A stretch of DNA of 5,793 nucleotides from an uncultured Clostridia bacterium (GTDB taxonomy: Bacteria; Bacillota_A; Clostridia; Oscillospirales; Oscillospiraceae). Made by a program: the position numbers and the translations under genes. The DNA is taken from the NCBI GenBank assembly GCA_946410505.1, contig CAMKAP010000136.1:1-5793 (forward strand), given 5' to 3'. The first letter of the stretch is position 1, and each line of letters begins with the position of its first letter. The notes beneath the pieces are model-generated. The model was given only the letters and a program-made list of their open reading frames with translations. It was not told where the DNA came from and searched no databases. Below are positions 1 to 4,531 of the stretch, piece after piece.

Positions 1-45
1 TGCCGGGCTTCACAGGGCCGTTCCCTCCACCACTCTTGATAAGGT
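1..45 (-). ncRNA. SAM-I (S-box) riboswitch, 5' part, cut by the window edge
   Basis: Read on the minus strand from about 45 down to 1, the sequence has the conserved 5' half of the S-box aptamer in order: CTTATCAAGAG (43-33), then GGTGGAGGGAACGGCCC (30-14), then TGAAGCCCGGCA ending at 1. These are the P1/P2 5' strand, the kink-turn GGAGGGA element and the GAAGCCCGGCA segment characteristic of SAM-I riboswitches. The remaining helices, the expression platform and the controlled gene lie beyond the left edge. S-boxes usually switch off methionine or SAM synthesis and transport genes when S-adenosylmethionine is abundant, so a gene of that kind is expected to the left on the minus strand. Its identity cannot be seen here. 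Confidence 0.92.
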
Positions 46-50
46 GTTTA

Positions 51-65
51 ATTGTCTTAGACAAT
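51..65. repeat. 7-bp inverted repeat over the -10 box and start point of the riboswitch promoter
   Basis: ATTGTCT (51-57) and AGACAAT (59-65) are perfect inverted arms around one central base at 58. The dyad overlaps the downstream half of the -10 box (63-68) and the predicted start near 56, where a repressor would block initiation. A one-base loop is too short for a stable RNA hairpin, so a protein-binding site is the more natural reading. No regulator gene is visible nearby, and a 7-bp dyad can occur by chance in a window this long. Confidence 0.35.
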
Positions 66-91
66 ATATCAGAAGAAAGCGGCTTTGGCAA
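63..91 (-). promoter_or_regulatory. Sigma-A-type promoter of the SAM riboswitch transcript
   Basis: On the minus strand there is a -35 box TTGCCA (91-86), a spacer of exactly 17 bases and a -10 box TATATT (68-63). The start point should fall near 56, about 13 bases before the first conserved S-box bases. The promoter lies after the yvcK stop codon, so the riboswitch gene has its own transcript in addition to any readthrough from yvcK. Confidence 0.8.
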
Positions 92-122
92 GCTTTTTTT
101 ACTGAAACAGAGAGCAAACGGG

Positions 123-1070
123 CTATTCTTTTTCCATGAGGTAAGAAAAAATGAGAAACGCGGTCTTCATGGCGTTGTGACGGATTTTTTCATCTTCGAT
201 GCAGAAGATGTTGTCTTCAATGATCCGTGCGCCCAGTTTCTCGATCCGGTCGGTGTCGATGGGAACGATGCGCTTGTTTTCCGTCAGTATATACTTCTCC
301 GCGATCACGGGGTCGATTTCGGAATTGTTGGCCAGAACAAGGTCGATTTTTCTGCTCTTCAGGTAGCGGTTCAGCGTACGAAGATGGTCCCCCACTGTAT
401 AGCCGTCGGTTTCGCCCGGTTGAGTGACGAGGTTGCAGACATACATCAGTGGCGCGCTGGCTTCCTCCAGCGCATGGCAGATCTCCGGCGCCAGAAGGTG
501 GGGAAGGATGCTGGTGTACAGGCTGCCGGGGCTGAAAACGATCAGATCCGCATCTGCGATCTTGTCTTCGATTTCATCCACCACATGGATGCTGTGGTCA
601 TAGGAGAGCTTGCGAATGTTCCGCACATTGGCACTGACCTCTTCCTCACCGAAATACTTTTTTCCCTTGCTCTTCCCAACCAGCTCCACCTTATCCTCTG
701 TGAGCGGGAGAATTGTGCCGTGAACGTTGAGGAGCTGCGCCATATAGCGTGTGGCTTCGGTGAGATTGCCTTTAATATCAATCAGCGCGGCCAAAAGAAT
801 ATTTCGGACGGGATGATTGTGCAGACTTCCCTCTTTGCTGAAGCGATACCGCAGCAGCGTGACAAAATCATCATCCACATTGGCCATGGACAGCAAAACC
901 TTTCCCACGTCGCCGACTGCGGGAATATCCAGTTCTTTTTTCAATACGCCGGTGCTGCTGCCGTTGTCGCTGACGGTGATGACGGCGGTCACGTCGACGG
1001 GGAAAAGTTTCAGGCCGGATAGCAGACAGGAAATACCCGTTCCGCCGCCAAATACCACAATCTTTTTCAT
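123..1070 (-). CDS. yvcK: YvcK/CofD-family gluconeogenesis and morphogenesis factor
   Basis: A 315-residue protein, the usual size for bacterial YvcK. Residues 1-12 are MKKIVVFGGGTG, the Rossmann-type GGGTG nucleotide loop; SDNGSSTG follows at 34-41, LHNHPVRN at 83-90, SPGSLYTSILPHLL at 180-193 and TQPGETDGYT at 216-225, all family hallmarks. YvcK proteins resemble the CofD transferase fold but are known as cytoplasmic regulators needed for growth on gluconeogenic carbon sources and for cell shape, and family members are reported to bind UDP-GlcNAc; I infer the same role here. The ATG at 1070 is supported by AGAAGGTG (1083-1076), five bases upstream. The gene normally sits in a rapZ-yvcK-whiA cluster in Firmicutes. 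Here a promoter directly precedes it and a separate riboswitch unit follows, so it appears monocistronic. No clear intrinsic terminator follows the stop codon. Confidence 0.93.
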   Translation of the reverse strand: MKKIVVFGGGTGISCLLSGLKLFPVDVTAVITVSDNGSSTGVLKKELDIPAVGDVGKVLLSMANVDDDFVTLLRYRFSKEGSLHNHPVRNILLAALIDIKGNLTEATRYMAQLLNVHGTILPLTEDKVELVGKSKGKKYFGEEEVSANVRNIRKLSYDHSIHVVDEIEDKIADADLIVFSPGSLYTSILPHLLAPEICHALEEASAPLMYVCNLVTQPGETDGYTVGDHLRTLNRYLKSRKIDLVLANNSEIDPVIAEKYILTENKRIVPIDTDRIEKLGARIIEDNIFCIEDEKIRHNAMKTAFLIFSYLMEKE

Positions 1071-1105
1071 AGTATCACCTTCTGCTTCCTATTTCTGTTA
1101 ACATA

Positions 1106-1134
1106 ACAATAGCACAGTTGAAAGCGCAGCGCAA
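1106..1134 (-). promoter_or_regulatory. Extended -10 promoter of yvcK
   Basis: Minus strand: -35 box TTGCGC (1134-1129), 17-base spacer, -10 box TATTGT (1111-1106), preceded by TGC to give an extended -10. The predicted start is near 1099, leaving a leader of about 30 bases that contains the yvcK ribosome site. Confidence 0.65.
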
Positions 1135-1199
1135 GAAACAATCCGGTTGCAACAGCCTCGTTTTCATTTTGCTGATCACACAGCTCGCCTTTAAATGTC
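1135..1199. other. Spacer between the two divergent promoters
   Basis: These 65 bases lie between the outward-facing -35 boxes and hold no convincing gene. Two short palindromes are present, GTTGCAAC (1146-1153) and TGATCA (1173-1178), either of which could be part of an operator, though both are short enough to be chance. A 15-base string at 1155-1169 recurs exactly in the terminator at 3512-3526. I see no catabolite-repression (cre-like) site. Confidence 0.4.
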
Positions 1200-1228
1200 T
1201 TGCGAAGCTGAGACAGAGATGCTACAAT
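1200..1228 (+). promoter_or_regulatory. Extended -10 promoter of the symporter-deacetylase operon
   Basis: Plus strand: -35 box TTGCGA (1200-1205), 17-base spacer, -10 box TACAAT (1223-1228), preceded by TGC for an extended -10. The start is predicted near 1235, giving a leader of about 28 bases before the ATG at 1263. No riboswitch or attenuator fits in so short a leader, so control is more likely at initiation. Confidence 0.72.
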
Positions 1229-1249
1229 CGTATTATCACCATTCAAGAT

Positions 1250-1254
1250 GGGAG
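1250..1254 (+). promoter_or_regulatory. Ribosome binding site that fixes the symporter start
   Basis: GGGAG lies eight bases before the ATG at 1263. The in-frame ATG at 1248 overlaps this region and has no purine-rich site at suitable distance, so 1263 is the better start. Confidence 0.7.
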
Positions 1255-1262
1255 TCTTTATC

Positions 1263-2735
1263 ATGGAAGATAAAAAAATCACCAGACGCAATCTGATCAT
1301 GTTCCCCCTTGGAACGGTAGGGCGGGATATGGTCTACAATCTGATTACCAGCTATCTGCTCTCCTTCGTCCTGTTTACCCACAAGCTTACGGCAGCACAG
1401 TTATCCGCCATTACCGCAATCATGGTGGCGGCCCGCATCTTCGACGCACTGAACGACCCTGTCATGGGCAACATCATTGAGCGTACCCGCACGCGCTGGG
1501 GCAAATTCAAGCCTTGGCTGGTCATCGGCATTCTGACCACTTCCCTTGTGATTTATCTCGCTTTTAATGTGAATCTGCAGGGCTGGGCCTTTGTCTGGTT
1601 TTTTGGCTTTATCTATTTTATGTACAGCATCACCTACACCATGCACGATATCGCCTATTGGGGCATGGTACCCGCGCTGAGCTCCGATGCTGATACCCGC
1701 AACCAGTACACTTCCCGGGCGACGCTCTTTGCCGGCATCGGCGGTACTCTGGCCGGCGCGCTGATCCCCATGCTCACTGCCGGAGAAAATGCGCTTGGCG
1801 GCAATGCCGTGACAGCCTACGGACGGGTTGCGCTGATCATTGCGATCCTCGGGCCTGTGTTTCTTGCCTTTACGGTGTTCGGCGTTAAGGAGCAGCGAAA
1901 TTACAACGACGATCCCGTGCCCCCCATCAGCGCAAAAAAAATCATCGGTACCATCACCGGAAACGATCAGCTCATGTGGATCGCCGTAATCTTCCTGATC
2001 CAGCAGATCGGAAACGGAGTTGTCATGTCCGGCATCGGACAGACATATATCTATGTGGAATTCGGCTACGAGGGCATTTTCTTCACTGCCTTCCAGATGC
2101 TCGGCATGATGGTCACCGCTTTTCTGATGATCTTCTACCCGGCAATCTCCCGCAGAATGCACCGCAAGAAACTGATGAGCGTACTGATGACGGTGTCCGT
2201 TATCGGCTATCTGCTCATGATGCTGCCCGGGCTGCTCCTTGCAACCGGAAACGCCAAGTTTATCCTGATCACGGTCGGCTACATGCTGGCAAACTTCGGT
2301 CAGTACGGCTTTTATCTCATCATGATGATTTCCATCATGAACACTGTGGAATATAACGAATACCTGCACGGGACCCGTGATGAGGGCATTGTCTCCTCTC
2401 TGCGGCCCTTCCTGACCAAGATGGCGTCTGCCCTGACCGTTGCCATTGCAAATATTACCTACATCGTCTTCAACATCATCACCTACACAAACGGCATCGC
2501 CGACCTGGAGCAGGCTGCCAATGCCGATGAGATGAGCAGCGAAGCCAAGGCCGCAGCGATCACTTCCCTTCTCTCCAACGTGCACCACAGCCAGACCAAC
2601 GGACTGCTTCTTGTGATGACGGTTGTCCCCTGCGCCCTTATGTTCCTGTCCTTTATTCTTTACAAAAAATATTACAAGCTGGATGAGGGAGAATATGACC
2701 GTATCTGCGCAGAACTGGAGAAGCGGAAAGCATGA
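1263..2735 (+). CDS. GPH-family (MelB/XynP-like) sugar:cation symporter
   Basis: A 490-residue polytopic membrane protein of the glycoside-pentoside-hexuronide:cation symporter family in the major facilitator superfamily. About twelve hydrophobic segments run from residue ~12 to ~468, with a polar central loop at ~208-236. The signature DALNDPVMGNIIERTRTRWGKFKPWL spans 61-86. By alignment from memory, D61, N64 and D65 match the MelB cation-site residues D55, N58 and D59, while D22 and D129 (in HDIAYWGMVP) match the sugar-binding D19 and D124. The late motif VEYNEYLHGTRDEGIVSSLRPF (362-383) is also typical. These conserved residues point to an active Na+- or H+-coupled importer of a small glycoside or oligosaccharide; the substrate cannot be read from sequence. 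It is the first gene of an operon and overlaps the deacetylase by four bases (ATGA), so the two are probably translationally coupled. Length is normal, with no sign of damage. Confidence 0.92.
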   Translation: MEDKKITRRNLIMFPLGTVGRDMVYNLITSYLLSFVLFTHKLTAAQLSAITAIMVAARIFDALNDPVMGNIIERTRTRWGKFKPWLVIGILTTSLVIYLAFNVNLQGWAFVWFFGFIYFMYSITYTMHDIAYWGMVPALSSDADTRNQYTSRATLFAGIGGTLAGALIPMLTAGENALGGNAVTAYGRVALIIAILGPVFLAFTVFGVKEQRNYNDDPVPPISAKKIIGTITGNDQLMWIAVIFLIQQIGNGVVMSGIGQTYIYVEFGYEGIFFTAFQMLGMMVTAFLMIFYPAISRRMHRKKLMSVLMTVSVIGYLLMMLPGLLLATGNAKFILITVGYMLANFGQYGFYLIMMISIMNTVEYNEYLHGTRDEGIVSSLRPFLTKMASALTVAIANITYIVFNIITYTNGIADLEQAANADEMSSEAKAAAITSLLSNVHHSQTNGLLLVMTVVPCALMFLSFILYKKYYKLDEGEYDRICAELEKRKA

Positions 2736-3493
2736 GTCTGACAAAAGCTGTTCTGCACTTTGCCGCTCCCCTGCCCCGTTTGGAAAGCTTTCAAAGATAC
2801 CTGTTCCTCGGCCCGCATCCGGATGACATTGAGATCGGCGCCGGAGCCACAGCTGCCAAGCTTGCGGCCATGGGGAAAGATGTATCGTTTCTGATCTGTA
2901 CGGACGGACGATTCGGGACAGACAAGCTTCCTAACGGCCCCAAAGGGGAAGCTTTGGCACAGATCCGAAAGCAGGAGGCCATGGCTTCCGCAGCTCTCCT
3001 TGGTGTGAGGAAGGTTTGTTTTCTCGATTTCTGCGACGGCGGCTTTTACGACGAAACTTCGCTTCGCCTTGCTATTGCCAGGGGCATAGCGGAGATTCGG
3101 CCGGATGTGATCTTTGCGCCGGACCCTTGTGTCACAAGCGAGTGCCATCCCGACCATATTAACGTGGGCCTGGCTGCGCGGCGGATCGCCGTTTCCTCGG
3201 GGAATCCCGGTATCATGGAGAAAATGGGTCTTTGTTCCTCCCCTGTGCAGGCTCTCGCCTACTATATGACGGCAAAACCGAACCAGTTTGTCTCTACGAA
3301 AGGCTATGTACGTCTACAACTAAAGAGCATATATGACTGTCATAAGAGCCAGTTTCCCGAGCGGGACGCTGTAGCCATCTATCTGAAGCTCCGGGCTGCG
3401 GAGTTCGGGATCCGTTCTCTCAAAGGCTGTGCCGAGGGCTTTCGCGTTCTCGGACAGACACAGATGCACTGCCTCCCTGAAGCCGGAAGCTAA
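2732..3493 (+). CDS. PIG-L/LmbE-family deacetylase
   Basis: A 253-residue protein with the zinc-dependent de-N-acetylase fold of the PIG-L (LmbE, BshB, MshB, DiaC) family. The first metal motif is PHPDDIEIGAGAT at 28-40, in which H29 and D32 should bind zinc and D31 act as general base. The second is HPDHINVG at 139-146, with H142 as a likely metal ligand. A third family-like element, KSIYDCHKSQF, lies at 198-208. No signal peptide or membrane segment is evident, so it should act in the cytoplasm. Family members remove acetyl groups from GlcNAc-containing sugars, GlcNAc-malate, GlcNAc-inositol or N,N'-diacetylchitobiose; the substrate here is unknown. Its ATG overlaps the symporter stop (ATGA, 2732-2735), with GGAG at 2717-2720 as a rather distant ribosome site, suggesting coupled translation. 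I infer that it works on the imported compound. Transcription should end at the hairpin at 3505-3544. Confidence 0.88.
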   Translation: MSLTKAVLHFAAPLPRLESFQRYLFLGPHPDDIEIGAGATAAKLAAMGKDVSFLICTDGRFGTDKLPNGPKGEALAQIRKQEAMASAALLGVRKVCFLDFCDGGFYDETSLRLAIARGIAEIRPDVIFAPDPCVTSECHPDHINVGLAARRIAVSSGNPGIMEKMGLCSSPVQALAYYMTAKPNQFVSTKGYVRLQLKSIYDCHKSQFPERDAVAIYLKLRAAEFGIRSLKGCAEGFRVLGQTQMHCLPEAGS

Positions 3494-3504
3494 AGCGCTG
3501 AAAG

Positions 3505-3544
3505 AAGAAACGCCTCGTTTTCATTTGAAAACGAGGCGTTTCTT
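3505..3544. terminator. Bidirectional intrinsic terminator between convergent genes
   Basis: Two 18-base arms (3505-3522 and 3527-3544) are perfectly complementary around the 4-base loop ATTT. The stem has A-rich outer ends, a GC-rich part (CGCCTCG) and T-rich exits. Leftward the exit reads TTTCTTCTTTC, and rightward it reads TTTCTT before GGC, so it may act better on trxB transcripts but can serve both. It fills most of the 59 bases between the deacetylase stop (3493) and the trxB stop (3553). Confidence 0.9.
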
Positions 3545-3552
3545 GGCACAAC

Positions 3553-4458
3553 TCAAGTATGGTCCAGATAGGATACTGCGGCGAGCGCGGCAACAGCGCC
3601 GTCCGCTGCGGCAGTCGTCAGCTGGCGAACACTCTTTCTGCGGCAGTCACCCGCCACGAAAAAGCCCTCGGTCGGAGTGAGACAGCTTTCATCGGCATCC
3701 GCATAGCCTTTTTGATCCAGCTTCAGATAATCGGCAAAAGCAGTCAGGTCCGGCTGATGCCCAATGGCAACGAAAACACCCTCTACCGGCAGGAGCCTTT
3801 CCACGCCGTTCTGATCTACAAGCAGGCCGCTGATCTCTTCGCCGCCCTCAAATGCTTTGCAGCGGGCGTTCAGAACAAACTCCACGTTATCCCGTTTCCG
3901 AAGGCTTTCGACCAGTTTCAGCTCGCCGCGAAAGCTGTCGCGTCTGTGGACAAGGTATACTTTGCTGCAGCTCTCACTCAGCAGCAGTGCATCCTGCAGC
4001 GCGCTGTTGCCGCCTCCGCAGACGGCCACAGGGCGGCCGGCGTAGAATGCACCGTCACACACGGCACAGTAGCACACGCCGCTTCCGACCAGCTCCTCTT
4101 CCCGTTCGAGTCCAAGCATCCTGGGCTTGGCTCCCGCTGCAAGAATCAGGCTTTTCCCTTCAAAAACGGCGCCGGATTCGCAGTTTACCTGCCAGAATGC
4201 GCCCTGTCTGGAGCATGCAGTAACTTCGTCCAGCTCGACTTCGGTCCCCTGCTCCATGGCCTGCTCTAGCAGCTTGTCACCCAGCTCGGTTCCAGTCACA
4301 GACAGAAAGCCGGGGAAGTTTTCCACTCTTGGAGACCAGGTGATCTGGCCGCCAAAAGCGTTTTTTTCGATCACGAGGACGCTTTTGCCGGCACGACAGG
4401 CATAGGTTGCTGCGGTCAGGCCGGCGGGCCCGCCGCCGATCACGATAATATCATACAT
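3553..4458 (-). CDS. trxB: Thioredoxin reductase (NADPH, FAD flavoprotein)
   Basis: A 301-residue low-molecular-weight thioredoxin reductase of normal length. In order: the FAD-binding GGGPAG at 8-13, the FGGQI element at 35-39, the redox-active CAVC at 131-134, the NADPH-binding GGGNSA at 148-153 with HRRDSFR at 171-177, and the second FAD motif AGD (269-271) followed by RQLTTAAADGAVAA (278-291). The intact GGGNSA and HRR motifs favour a conventional NADPH-dependent enzyme over a ferredoxin-dependent relative. It passes electrons from NADPH to thioredoxin or a related redoxin in the cytoplasm. The ATG at 4458 is chosen because GGAGG lies seven bases upstream and the family N-terminus (MYDIIVIGGGPAG) begins there. 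The frame stays open upstream into nrdD, but that extension is low-complexity shadow sequence. It lies 73 bases downstream of nrdD on the same strand, and its own partner may be the redoxin domain fused to NrdD. Confidence 0.95.
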   Translation of the reverse strand: MYDIIVIGGGPAGLTAATYACRAGKSVLVIEKNAFGGQITWSPRVENFPGFLSVTGTELGDKLLEQAMEQGTEVELDEVTACSRQGAFWQVNCESGAVFEGKSLILAAGAKPRMLGLEREEELVGSGVCYCAVCDGAFYAGRPVAVCGGGNSALQDALLLSESCSKVYLVHRRDSFRGELKLVESLRKRDNVEFVLNARCKAFEGGEEISGLLVDQNGVERLLPVEGVFVAIGHQPDLTAFADYLKLDQKGYADADESCLTPTEGFFVAGDCRRKSVRQLTTAAADGAVAALAAVSYLDHT

Positions 4459-4465
4459 AGAATGT

Positions 4466-4470
4466 CCTCC
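4466..4470 (-). promoter_or_regulatory. Strong ribosome binding site deciding the trxB start
   Basis: On the minus strand GGAGG is followed by seven bases and then the ATG at 4458. It excludes the longer in-frame start near 4638, which would lie inside nrdD. Confidence 0.85.
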
Positions 4471-4479
4471 GATAGCATG

Positions 4480-4507
4480 CAGGCAGCGGCGACACGGCCG
4501 CTGCCTG
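4480..4507 (-). other. Intercistronic hairpin between nrdD and trxB
   Basis: Perfect 11-base arms CAGGCAGCGGC and GCCGCTGCCTG surround a 6-base loop, giving a very GC-rich stem. On the nrdD-trxB transcript no T-run follows; the trxB ribosome site begins nine bases after the stem. It is therefore a poor intrinsic terminator in that direction and more likely a 3'-end stabiliser, RNA processing point or partial attenuator. On the plus strand a T-rich stretch (TGTTTTCTGTTT) follows, so it could stop antisense or rightward transcription. I see no clear sigma-A promoter for trxB alone in the 73-base gap. Confidence 0.6.
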
Positions 4508-4531
4508 TGTTTTCTGTTTGTGCGGATTCGC

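Noticed and set aside
71..122. Intrinsic terminator after yvcK
   Set aside because: The run of A/T near 92-100 has no convincing GC-rich stem before it on the minus strand, so no terminator is called and readthrough into the riboswitch unit remains possible.
36..1022. Long plus-strand open frame (328 codons) opposite yvcK
   Set aside because: It lies antisense to a well-supported yvcK, begins inside the riboswitch region, shows no recognisable domain and has no ribosome site. It is a mirror frame of a real gene.
1146..1153. GTTGCAAC palindrome as an operator
   Set aside because: Eight bases is too short to support an operator call, and no regulator gene is adjacent. It is only noted in the spacer entry.
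1248..1262. Upstream in-frame ATG for the symporter
   Set aside because: It would place GGGAG inside the coding region and has no ribosome site of its own. The ATG at 1263 is correctly spaced.
1067..1300. 77-codon minus-strand frame across the divergent promoter region
   Set aside because: It covers both promoters and the symporter start, has no ribosome site and resembles no protein I recognise.
1401..2744. 447-codon minus-strand open frame opposite the symporter
   Set aside because: Its translation is rich in His, Asp and Gly with no domain, the usual antisense image of a membrane-protein gene. The sense strand has an unmistakable GPH protein, a promoter and a ribosome site.
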